Source: Protonemura montana (taxonomy: Eukaryota; Arthropoda; Insecta; Plecoptera; Nemouridae). Taken from it: a stretch of DNA of 64,000 bases. Of this stretch, positions 1 to 10,089 are shown piece by piece (positions within the stretch are counted from its first letter, which is position 1; every line of letters begins with the position of its first letter). The translations under genes and the position numbers were made by a program. The stretch lies in contig CANOQG010000007.1 in the NCBI GenBank assembly GCA_947568835.1, forward strand, positions 3,224,001-3,288,000, read 5' to 3'. Under the pieces are notes generated by a model, which was not told where the DNA came from, did no database searches, and saw nothing but the letters and a program-made list of their open reading frames with translations.

Positions 1-611
1 TGTCCTGCTCCATGTCCTCCCCCTGTCCTGCCCCATGTCCCATGTCCTGCATCATGTCCTGCCCCATGTCCTGCCCCATGTCCTGCCCTATGTCTTGTCC
101 CATGTCCTGCCCCATGTCCTGCCCCATGTCCTGCCCTATGTCCTGCCCCATGTCTTGCCCCATGTCCCATGTCCTGCCCCATGTCCTGCCCCATGTCCTG
201 CCCCATGTCCTGCCCTATGTCCTGCCCCATGTCCTGCCCCTTGTCCTGCCCCATGTCCTGCTCCATGTCCTGCCCCATGTCCCATGTCCTGCCCCTTGTC
301 CTGCCCCATGTCCTGCTCCATGTCCTGCCCCATGTCCCATGTCCTGCTCCATGTCCTTCCCCTGTCCAGCCCCATGTCCCATGTCCTGCCCCATGTCCTG
401 CCACATGTCCTGCCCTATGTCCTGTCCCATGTCCTGCCCCTTGTCCTGCCCCATGTCCTGCTCCATGTCCTGCCCCATGTCCCATGTCCTGCTCCATGTC
501 CTTCCCCTGTCCAGCCCCATGTCCCATGTCCTGCCCCATGTCCTGCCACATGTCCTGCCCCATATCCTGCCCCATGTCCTGCCCCATGTCCTGCCCTATG
601 TCCTGTCTTAT

Positions 612-670
612 GTCCTGCCCCATGTAATGCCCCATGTCCTGCTCCATGTCCTCCCCCTGTCCTGCCCTAT
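612..670. repeat. TAA landmark unit (CATGTAATGCCCC), first of 32 seen
   Basis: The unit is always preceded by TGTCTTATGTCCTGCC and followed by TGCTCCATGTCC and a TCCCCCTG unit. TAA ends at 627, 4,744, 9,313, 10,549, 12,130, 15,486, 17,127, 17,670, 21,026, 22,504, 25,501, 27,640, 32,445, 36,670, 39,123, 41,678, 43,108, 45,175, 46,252, 47,516, 48,946, 50,408, 51,213, 53,178, 54,770, 55,633, 57,225, 58,088, 58,600, 59,463, 61,055 and 61,918. Three right-hand contexts follow: a, CCCTATGTCTTATG (12 sites); b, CCCTCTATCTTATG (10); c, CCCCATGTCCCATG then CATTTCC (10). Confidence 0.9.
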
Positions 671-1418
671 GTCTTATGTCCTGCCCCATGTCCTGCCTCA
701 TGGCCTGCCCCATGTCCTGCCCTATGTCCTGTCCCATGTCCTGCCCCATTTCCTGCCCCATGTCCTGCTCCATGTCCTGCCCCATGTCCTGCCCCATGTC
801 CCGCTCCATGTCCTCCCCCTGTCCTGCCTCATGTCCCATGTCCTGCCCCATGTCCTGCCCCATGTCCTGCCCCATGTCCTGCCCCATGTCCTGTTTCATG
901 TCCTGCACCCATGTTTTGCCCCATGTCCTGTCCAATGTCCTGCCTCATGTCCTGCCCCATGTCCTGCCCCATGTCCTGCCCCATGTCCTGCCCCATGTCC
1001 TGTCCCATGTCCTGCCCCATGTCATGCCCCATGTCCTGCCCCATGTCCTGCCCCATGTCCCATGTCCTGCCCCATGTCCTGCCCTTTGTCCTGTCCCATT
1101 TCCTGCCCCATGTCCTGCCCCATGTCCTGCCCCATGTCCTGTCCCATGTCCTGCCCCATGTCATGCCCCATGTCCTGCCCCATGTCCTGCCCCATGTCCC
1201 ATGTCCTGCCCCATGTCCTGCCCTTTGTCCTGTCCCATTTCCTGCCCCATGTCCTGCCCCATGTCCTGCCCCATGTCCTGCCCCATGTCCTGCCCCATGT
1301 CTTGCCCCATGTCCCATGTCCTGCCCCATGTCCTGCCCCATGTCCTGCCCCATGTCCTTCCCTATGTCCTGTCCCATGTCCTGCCCCATGTCCTGCCCCA
1401 TGTCCTGCTCCATGTCCT

Positions 1419-1453
1419 CCCCCTGTCCTGCCCCATGTCCCATGTCCTGCCCC
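1419..1453 (-). other. Best quadruplex-like G-run cluster (example)
   Basis: On the - strand four G runs (4, 3, 4 and 5 G) are separated by loops of 8, 4 and 7 bases. This forms where a TCCCCCTG unit, a normal unit and a 7-bp short unit adjoin. The ordinary array gives GGGG runs with 8-base spacers, just over the usual 7-base loop limit, plus GG pairs that could form two-layer structures. The arrangement recurs wherever the TCCCCCTGTCCTGCCCCATG series precedes a CATGTCCC short unit. Folding is inferred, not shown. Confidence 0.5.
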
Positions 1454-1620
1454 ATGTCCTGCCCCATGTCCTGCCCCATGTCCTGCCCTATGTCTTGTCC
1501 CATGTCCTGCCCAATGTCCTGCCCCATGTCCTGCCCTATGTCCTGCCCCTTGTCTTGCCCCATGTCCCATGTCCTGCCCCATGTCCTGCCCCATGTCCTG
1601 CCCCATGTCCTGCCCTATGT

Positions 1621-2842
1621 CCTGCCCCATGTCCTGCCCCATGTCCTGCTCCATGTCCTGCCCCATGTCCTGCCCCATGTCCCATGTCATGCCCCATGTC
1701 CTGCCCCATGTCCTGCCCTATGTCCTGTCCCATGACCTGCTCTATGTCCTGCCCCATGTCTTGCCCCATGTCCCATGTCCTGCCTCATGTCCTGCCCCAT
1801 GTCCTGCCCCATGTCCTGCCCCATGTCCTGCCCCATGTCCTGCCCCATGTCCTGCCCTATGTCCTGCCCCATGTCCTGCCCCATGTCCTGCCCTATGTCC
1901 TGTCCCATGTCCTGTCCCATGTCATGTCCCATGTCCTGCTCCATGTCCTCCCCCTGTCCTGCCCTATGTCTTATGTCCTGCCCCATGTCCTGCCTCATGG
2001 CCTGCCCCATGTCCTGCCCTACGTCCTGTCCCATGTCCTGCCCCATTTCCTGCCCCATATCCTGCTCCATGTCCTGCCCCATGTCCTGCCCCATGTCCCG
2101 CTCCATGTCCTCCCCCTGTCCTGCCTCATGTCCCATGTCCTGTCCCATGTCCTGTCCCATGTCCTGCCCCATGTCCTGCCCCATGTCCTGCCCCATGTCC
2201 TGCCCTATGTCCTGCCCCATGTCCTGCCCTATGTCCTGTCCCATGTCCTGCTCCATGTCCTGCCCCTTGTCCTGCCCCATGTCCCATGTCCTGCCCCATG
2301 TCCTGCCCCATGTCCTGCTCCATGTCCTGCCCCATGTCCTGCCCCATGTCCCATGTCATGCCCCATGTCCTGCCCCATGTCCTGCCCTATGTCCTGTCCC
2401 ATGACCTGCTCTATGTCCTGCCCCATGTCTTGCCCCATGTCCCATGTCCTGCCTCATGTCCTGCCCCATGTCCTGCCCCATGTCCTGCCCCATGTCCTGC
2501 CCCATGTCCTGCCCCATGTCCTGCCCTATGTCCTGCCCCATGTCCTGCCCCATGTCCTGCCCTATGTCCTGTCCCATGTCCTGTCCCATGTCATGTCCCA
2601 TGTCCTGCTCCATGTCCTCCCCCTGTCCTGCCCTATGTCTTATGTCCTGCCCCATGTCCTGCCTCATGGCCTGCCCCATGTCCTGCCCTACGTCCTGTCC
2701 CATGTCCTGCCCCATTTCCTGCCCCATATCCTGCTCCATGTCCTGCCCCATGTCCTGCCCCATGTCCCGCTCCATGTCCTCCCCCTGTCCTGCCTCATGT
2801 CCCATGTCCTGTCCCATGTCCTGTCCCATGTCCTGCCCCATG
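1621..2842. repeat. 669-bp tandem duplication
   Basis: Copy 1 is 1,621-2,289. Copy 2 starts at 2,290 and matches to about 2,842. Landmarks repeated 669 bp apart include the TCCCATGACCTG unit (about 1,729 and 2,398), TACGTCC (about 2,020 and 2,689), CATGGCC and GTCCCGCTCC. The copies part at 2,843, where copy 2 has TGTTTTGCC and copy 1 has TGTCCTGCC. Confidence 0.85.
1725..1745. repeat. TGA landmark unit (TCCCATGACCTGCTCTATG), first of 8 seen
   Basis: A double-variant unit with TGACC and TGCTCT. Copies end their open frame at 1,735, 2,404, 5,688, 6,924, 11,517, 13,098, 18,638 and 40,091. None lies to the right of 40.1 kb, so it marks an older or left-hand subfamily. Confidence 0.85.
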
Positions 2843-3429
2843 TTTTGCCCCATGTCCTGTCCAATGTCCTGCCTCATGTCCTGCCCCATGTCCTGCCCCA
2901 TGTCATGCCCCATGTCCTGCCCCATGTCCTGCCCCATGTCCCATGTCCTGCCCCATGTCCTGCCCTTTGTCCTGTCCCATTTCCTGCCCCATGTCCTGCC
3001 CCATGTCCTGCCCCATGTCCTGCCCCATGTCCTGCCCCATGTCTTGCCCCATGTCCCATGTCCTGCCCCATGTCCTGCCCCATGTCCTGCCCCATGTCCT
3101 TCCCTATGTCCTGTCCCATGTCCTGCCCCATGTCCTGCCCCATGTCCTGCTCCATGTCCTCCCCCTGTCCTGCCCCATGTCCCATGTCCTGCCCCATGTC
3201 CTGCCCCATGTCCTGCCCCATGTCCTGCCCTATGTCTTGTCCCATGTCCTGCCCCATGTCCTGCCCCATGTCCTGCCCTATGTCCTGCCCCATGTCTTGC
3301 CCCATTTCCCATGTCCTGCCCCATGTCCTGCCCCATGTCCTGCCCCATGTCCTGCCCTATGTCCTGCCCCATGTCCTGCTTTTGTCCTTCCCCATGTCCT
3401 GCTCCTTGTCCTGCCCCATGTCCCATGTC
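2843..3429. repeat. Array segment related to about 7,360-7,998
   Basis: Landmarks TGTTTTGCCCC, TGTCCAATGTCC and TGCCCTTTGTCC occur in the same order as at about 7,360-7,998. About 48 bp are missing here, and a degenerate unit (TGCTTTTGTCC near 3,378) replaces TGCCCCTTGTCC. This is probably the left part of the 4,569-bp-offset homology, more diverged than the rest. Confidence 0.6.
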
Positions 3430-5520
3430 CTGCCCCATTTCCTGCCCCATGTCCTGCCCCATGTCCTGCCCCATGTCCTGCCCCATGTCCTGTCCCATGT
3501 CCTGCCCCATGTCCTGCCCCATGTCCTGCCCCTAGTCCTGCCCTATGTCATGTCCCATGTCCTGCCCCATGTCCTGCCCCATGTCCTGTCCCATGTCCTG
3601 CCTCATGTCCTGCCCCATGTCCTGCCCTATGTCCTGCCCCATGTCCTGCCCCATGTCCTGCCCCATGTCCTGCCCTATGTCCTGCCCCATGTCCTGCCCT
3701 ATGTCCTGTCCCATGTCCTGCTCCATGTCCTGCCCCATGTCCTGCCCCATGTCCCATGTCCTGCCCCATGTCCTGCCCCATGTCCTGCCCCATGTCATGC
3801 CCCATGTCCTGCCCCATGTCCTGCCCCATTTCCTATGTCCTGCCTCATGTCCTGCCCCTTGTCCTGTCCTATTTCCTGCCCCATGTCCTGCCCCATGTCC
3901 TGCCCCGTGTCCTGCCCCATGTCCTGCCCCATGTTCTGCCCCATGTCCTGCCCCATGTCTTGCCCCATGTCCCATGTCCTGCCCCATGTCCTGCCCCATG
4001 TCCTGCCCCATGTCCTTCCCTATGTCCTGTCCCATGTCCTGCCCCATGTCCTGCCCCATGTCCTGCCCCATGTCCTGCTCCATGTCCTTCCCCTGTCCAG
4101 CCCCATGTCCCATGTCCTGCCCCATGTCCTGCCACATGTCCTGCCCCATGTCCTGCCATATGTCCTGTCCCATGTCCTGCCCCATGTCCTGCCCTATGTC
4201 CTGCCCCATGTCCTGCCCCATGTCCTGCTCCATGTCCTGCCCCATGTCCTGCCCCATGTCCAATGTCTTGCCCCATATCCTGCCCTATGTCCTGCCCCAT
4301 GTCCTGCCCCATGTCCTGCCCATGTCCTGTCCCATGTCCTGCCCCATGTCATGCCCCATGTCCTGCCCCATGTCCTGCCCCATGTCCTATGTCCTGCCCC
4401 ATGTCCTGCCCCTTGTCCTGTCCCATTTCCTGCCCCATGTCCTGCCCCATGTCCTGACCCATGTCCTGCCCCATGTCCTGCCCCATGTCCTGCCCCATGT
4501 CCTGCCCCATGTCCTGCCCCATGTCCCATGTCCTGCCCCATGTCCTGCCCCTTGTCCTGTCCCATTTCCTGCCCCATGTCCTACCCCATGTCCTGCCCCA
4601 TGTCCTGCCCCATGTCCTGCCCCATGTCCTGCCTCATGTCCTGCCCCATGTCTTGCCCCATGTCCCATGTCCTGCCCCATGTCCTGCCCCATGTTCTGCC
4701 CCATGTCCTGCCCTATGTCCTGTCTTATGTCCTGCCCCATGTAATGCCCCATGTCCTGCTCCATGTCCTCCCCCTGTCCTGCCCTCTATCTTATGTCCAG
4801 CCCCATGTCCTGCCTCATGGCCTGCCCCATGTCCTGCCCTATGTCCTGTCCCATGTCCTGCCCCATTTCCTGCCCCATGTCCTGCTCCATGTCCTGCCCC
4901 ATGTCCTGCCCCATGTCCCGCTCCATGTCCTCCCCATGTCCTGCCTCATGTCCCATGTCCTGCCCCATGTCCTGCCCCATGTCCTGTCCCATGTCCTGCC
5001 CCATGTTTTGCCCCATGTCCTGTCCAATGTCCTGCCTCATGTCCTGCCCCATGTCCTGCCCCATGTCCTGCCCCATGTCCTGCCCCATGTCCTGTCCCAT
5101 GTCCTGCCCCATGTCATGCCCCATGTCCTGCCCCATGTCCTGCCCCATGTCCCATGTCCTGCCCCATGTCCTGCCCTTTGTCCTGTCCCATTTCCTGCCC
5201 CATGTCCTGCCCCATGTCCTGCCCCATGTCCTGCCCCATGTCCTGCCCCATGTCTTGCCCCATGTCCCATGTCCTGCCCCATGTCCTGCCCCATGTCCTG
5301 CCCCATGTCCTTCCCTATGTCCTGTCCCATGTCCTGCCCCATGTCCTGCCCCATGTCCTGCTCCATGTCCTCCCCCTGTCCTGCCCCATGTCCCATGTCC
5401 TGCCCCATGTCCTGCCCCATGTCCTGCCCCATCTCCTGCCCTATGTCTTGTCCCATGTCCTGCCCAATGTCCTGCCCCATGTCCTGCCCTATGTCCTGCC
5501 CCTTGTCTTGCCCCATGTCC
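3430..5520. repeat. Higher-order block, left member of a 4,569-bp-offset pair
   Basis: The TAG unit at 3,533, TCCTATTTCC at about 3,867, the CCAGCCCC, CCACATG and CCATATG series at 4,098-4,160, the TGACCC unit at 4,455, the TAA unit at 4,742 and CTCTATCTT near 4,785 all recur 4,569 bp downstream. Differences are isolated, for example CATTTCCTATG here against CATGTCCCATG at about 8,396. Confidence 0.85.
4450..4470. repeat. TGACCC landmark unit (CCTGACCCATG), first of 10 seen
   Basis: Ends the module TCCTATTTCC, CCAGCCCC, CCACATG, CCATATG, CCAATGTCTTGCC, TGCCCATG, TGACCC, about 590 bp long. The TGA ends at 4,457, 9,026, 15,199, 20,739, 24,104, 26,914, 31,719, 35,944, 44,473 and 63,591. The module keeps its internal order wherever it occurs, so it moves as a block. 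Confidence 0.85.
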
Positions 5521-8040
5521 CATGTCCTGCCCCATGTCCTGCCCCATGTCCTGCCCCATGTCCTGCCCTATGTCCTGCCCCATGTCCTGCCCCATGTCCT
5601 GCTCCATGTCCTGCCCCATGTCCTGCCCCATGTCCCATGTCATGCCCCATGTCCTGCCCCATGTCCTGCCCCATGTCCTGTCCCATGACCTGCTCTATGT
5701 CCTGCCCCATGTCTTGCCCCATGTCCCATGTCCTGCCTCATGTCCTGCCCCATGTCCTGCCCCATGTCCTGCCCCATGTCCTGCCCCATGTCCTGCCCCA
5801 TGTCCTGCCCTATGTCCTGCCCCATGTCCTGCCCCATGTCCTGCCCTATGTCCTGTCCCATGTCCTGTCCCATGTCATGTCCCATGTCCTGCTCCATGTC
5901 CTCCCCCTGTCCTGCCCTATATCTTATGTCCTGCCCCATGTCCTGCCTCATGGCCTGCCCCATGTCCTGCCCTACGTCCTGTCCCATGTCCTGCCCCATT
6001 TCCTGCCCCATATCCTGCTCCATGTCCTGCCCCATGTCCTGCCCCATGTCCCGCTCCATGTCCTCCACCTGTCCTGCCTCATGTCCCATGTCCTGTCCCA
6101 TGTCCTGTCCCATGTCCTGCCCCATGTTTTGCCCCATGTCCTGTCCAATGTCCTGCCTCATGTCCTGCCCCATGTCCTGCCCCATGTCCTGCCCCATGTC
6201 CTGCCCCATGTCCTGTCCCATGTCCTGCCCCATGTCATGCCCCATGTCCTGCCCCATGTCCTGCCCCATGTCCCATGTCCTGCCCCATGTCCTGCCCTTT
6301 GTCCTGTCCCATTTCCTGCCCCATGTCCTGCCCCATGTCCTGCCCCATGTCCTGCCCCATGTCCTGCCCCATGTCTTGCCCCATGTCCCATGTCCTGCCC
6401 CATGTCCTGCCCCATGTCCTGCCCCATGTCCTTCCCTATGTCCTGTCCCATGTCCTGCCCCATGTCCTGCCCCATGTCCTGCTCCATGTCCTCCCCCTGT
6501 CCTGCCCCATGTCCCATGTCCTGCCCCATGTCCTGCCCCATGTCCTGCCCCATGTCCTGCCCTATGTCTTGTCCCATGTCCTGCCCCATGTCCTGCCCCA
6601 TGTCCTGCCCTATGTCCTGCCCCATGTCTTGCCCCATGTCCCATGTCCTGCCCCATGTCCTGCCCCATGTCCTGCCCCATGTCTTGCCCTATGTCCTGCC
6701 CCATGTCCTGCCCCTTGTCCTTCCCCATGTCCTGCTCCTTGTCCTGCCCCATGTCCCATGTCCTGCCCCATTTCCTGCCCCATGTCCTGCCCCATGTCCT
6801 GCCCTATGTCCTGCCCCATGTCCTGCCCCATGTCCTGCTCCATGTCCTGCCCCATGTCCTGCCCCATGTCCCATGTCATGCCCCATGTCCTGCCCCATGT
6901 CCTGCCCCATGTCCTGTCCCATGACCTGCTCTATGTCCTGCCCCATGTCTTGCCCCATGTCCCATGTCCTGCCTCATGTCCTGCCCCATGTCCTGCCCCA
7001 TGTCCTGCCCCATGTCCTGCCCCATGTCCTGCCCCATGTCCTGCCCTATGTCCTGCCCCATGTCCTGCCCCATGTCCTGCCCTATGTCCTGTCCCATGTC
7101 CTGTCCCATGTCATGTCCCATGTCCTGCTCCATGTCCTCCCCCTGTCCTGCCCTATATCTTATGTCCTGCCCCATGTCCTGCCTCATGGCCTGCCCCATG
7201 TCCTGCCCTACGTCCTGTCCCATGTCCTGCCCCATTTCCTGCCCCATATCCTGCTCCATGTCCTGCCCCATGTCCTGCCCCATGTCCCGCTCCATGTCCT
7301 CCACCTGTCCTGCCTCATGTCCCATGTCCTGTCCCATGTCCTGTCCCATGTCCTGCCCCATGTTTTGCCCCATGTCCTGTCCAATGTCCTGCCTCATGTC
7401 CTGCCCCATGTCCTGCCCCATGTCCTGCCCCATGTCCTGCCCCATGTCCTGTCCCATGTCCTGCCCCATGTCATGCCCCATGTCCTGCCCCATGTCCTGC
7501 CCCATGTCCCATGTCCTGCCCCATGTCCTGCCCTTTGTCCTGTCCCATTTCCTGCCCCATGTCCTGCCCCATGTCCTGCCCCATGTCCTGCCCCATGTCC
7601 TGCCCCATGTCTTGCCCCATGTCCCATGTCCTGCCCCATGTCCTGCCCCATGTCCTGCCCCATGTCCTTCCCTATGTCCTGTCCCATGTCCTGCCCCATG
7701 TCCTGCCCCATGTCCTGCTCCATGTCCTCCCCCTGTCCTGCCCCATGTCCCATGTCCTGCCCCATGTCCTGCCCCATGTCCTGCCCCATGTCCTGCCCTA
7801 TGTCTTGTCCCATGTCCTGCCCCATGTCCTGCCCCATGTCCTGCCCTATGTCCTGCCCCATGTCTTGCCCCATGTCCCATGTCCTGCCCCATGTCCTGCC
7901 CCATGTCCTGCCCCATGTCTTGCCCTATGTCCTGCCCCATGTCCTGCCCCTTGTCCTTCCCCATGTCCTGCTCCTTGTCCTGCCCCATGTCCCATGTCCT
8001 GCCCCATTTCCTGCCCCATGTCCTGCCCCATGTCCTGCCC
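5501..8040. repeat. 1,236-bp tandem duplication
   Basis: Copy 1 is about 5,501-6,736 and copy 2 starts at about 6,737, matching to about 8,040. The length is exactly 103 x 12 bp. Repeated landmarks include the TCCCATGACCTG unit (about 5,682 and 6,918), the rare TATATCTTATG (about 5,917 and 7,153), TACGTCC, and TCCTCCACCTG (about 6,061 and 7,297). The shared private variants TATATCTT and TCCACCTG show that these two copies are each other's closest relatives in the window. Confidence 0.88.
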
Positions 8041-10089
8041 CATGTCCTGCCCCATGTCCTGTCCCATGTCCTGCCCCATGTCCTGCCCCATGTCCTGCCC
8101 CTAGTCCTGCCCTATGTCATGTCCCATGTCCTGCCCCATGTCCTGCCCCATGTCCTGTCCCATGTCCTGCCTCATGTCCTGCCCCATGTCCTGCCCTATG
8201 TCCTGCCCCATGTCCTGCCCCATGTCCTGCCCCATGTCCTGCCCTATGTCCTGCCCCATGTCCTGCCCTATGTCCTGTCCCATGTCCTGCTCCATGTCCT
8301 GCCCCATGTCCTGCCCCATGTCCCATGTCCTGCCCCATGTCCTGCCCCATGTCCTGCCCCATGTCATGCCCCATGTCCTGCCCCATGTCCTGCCCCATGT
8401 CCCATGTCCTGCCTCATGTCCTGCCCCTTGTCCTGTCCTATTTCCTGCCCCATGTCCTGCCCCATGTCCTGCCCCGTGTCCTGCCCCATGTCCTGCCCCA
8501 TGTTCTGCCCCATGTCCTGCCCCATGTCTTGCCCCATGTCCCATGTCCTGCCCCATGTCCTGCCCCATGTCCTGCCCCATGTCCTTCCCTATGTCCTGTC
8601 CCATGTCCTGCCCCATGTCCTGCCCCATGTCCTGCCCCATGTCCTGCTCCATGTCCTTCCCCTGTCCAGCCCCATGTCCCATGTCCTGCCCCATGTCCTG
8701 CCACATGTCCTGCCCCATGTCCTGCCATATGTCCTGTCCCATGTCCTGCCCCATGTCCTGCCCTATGTCCTGCCCCATGTCCTGCCCCATGTCCTGCTCC
8801 ATGTCCTGCCCCATGTCCTGCCCCATGTCCAATGTCTTGCCCCATATCCTGCCCTATGTCCTGCCCCATGTCCTGCCCCATGTCCTGCCTATGTCCTGTC
8901 CCATGTCCTGCCCCATGTCATGCCCCATGTCCTGCCCCATGTCCTGCCCCATGTCCTATGTCCTGCCCCATGTCCTGCCCCTTGTCCTGTCCCATTTCCT
9001 GCCCCATGTCCTGCCCCATGTCCTGACCCATGTCCTGCCCCATGTCCTGCCCCATGTCCTGCCCCATGTCCTGCCCCATGTCCTGCCCCATGTCCCATGT
9101 CCTGCCCCATGTCCTGCCCCTTGTCCTGTCCCATTTCCTGCCCCATGTCCTACCCCATGTCCTGCCCCATGTCCTGCCCCATGTCCTGCCCCATGTCCTG
9201 CCTCATGTCCTGCCCCATGTCTTGCCCCATGTCCCATGTCCTGCCCCATGTCCTGCCCCATGTTCTGCCCCATGTCCTGCCCTATGTCCTGTCTTATGTC
9301 CTGCCCCATGTAATGCCCCATGTCCTGCTCCATGTCCTCCCCCTGTCCTGCCCTCTATCTTATGTCCAGCCCCATGTCCTGCCTCATGGCCTGCCCCATG
9401 TCCTGCCCTATGTCCTGTCCCATGTCCTGCCCCATTTCCTGCCCCATGTCCTGCTCCATGTCCTGCCCCATGTCCTGCCCCATGTCCCGCTCCATGTCCT
9501 CCCCATGTCCTGCCTCATGTCCCATGTCCTGCCCCATGTCCTGCCCCATGTCCTGTCCCATGTCCTGCCCCATGTTTTGCCCCATGTCCTGTCCAATGTC
9601 CTGCCTCATGTCCTGCCCCATGTCCTGCCCCATGTCCTGCCCCATGTCCTGCCCCATGTCCTGTCCCATGTCCTGCCCCATGTCATGCCCCATGTCCTGC
9701 CCCATGTCCTGCCCCATGTCCCATGTCCTGCCCCATGTCCTGCCCTTTGTCCTGTCCCATTTCCTGCCCCATGTCCTGCCCCATGTCCTGCCCCATGTCC
9801 TGCCCCATGTCCTGCCCCATGTCTTGCCCCATGTTCCATGTCCTGCCCCATGTCCTGCCCCATGTCCTGCCCCATGTCCTTCCCTATGTCCTGTCCCATG
9901 TCCTGCCCCATGTCCTGCCCCATGTCCTGCTCCATGTCCTCCCCCTGTCCTGCCCCATGTCCCATGTCCTGCATCATGTCCTGCCCCATGTCCTGCCCCA
10001 TGTCCTGCCCTATGTCTTGTCCCATGTCCTGCCCCATGTCCTGCCCCATGTCCTGCCCTATGTCCTGCCCCATGTCTTGCCCCATGTCC
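7999..10089. repeat. Higher-order block, right member of the 4,569-bp-offset pair
   Basis: Partner of 3,430-5,520 with the same order of landmark units: TAG unit at 8,102, TCCTATTTCC, CCAGCCCC, CCACATG, CCATATG, TGACCC at 9,024, TAA at 9,311 and CTCTATCTT near 9,354. A shortened unit at about 8,887 (TGCCTATGTCC) replaces the TGCCCATGTCC of the partner. Confidence 0.85.

Larger units (their letters stand above)
1..1620. repeat. Array segment related to 9,923-11,400
   Basis: The variant units at the start, including the rare TGCATCATGTCC near 50 and the TAA-bearing unit at about 625, recur in the same order 9,922 bp downstream. The offset falls to 9,782 by about 1,540. The 140-bp change is explained by a 139-bp local duplication (the TGCCCTTTGTCC unit occurs at both 1,081 and 1,220) plus a one-base insertion at about 906 (TGCACCCATG against TGCCCCATG). 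Confidence 0.75.

Noticed and set aside
3533..3545. The TAG unit (CCCCTAGTCCTGCCC) as a functional signal
   Set aside because: It recurs at many places with fixed neighbours because it is copied within larger blocks. Nothing suggests a role beyond being a useful landmark.
4130..4165. E-box or p53-like sites (CCACATGTCC, CATATG) in the 590-bp module
   Set aside because: They arise from one or two substitutions in the repeat around the ubiquitous CATG. CCACATGTCC fits the right half of a p53 half-site but not the purine left half. No independent evidence of regulatory use.
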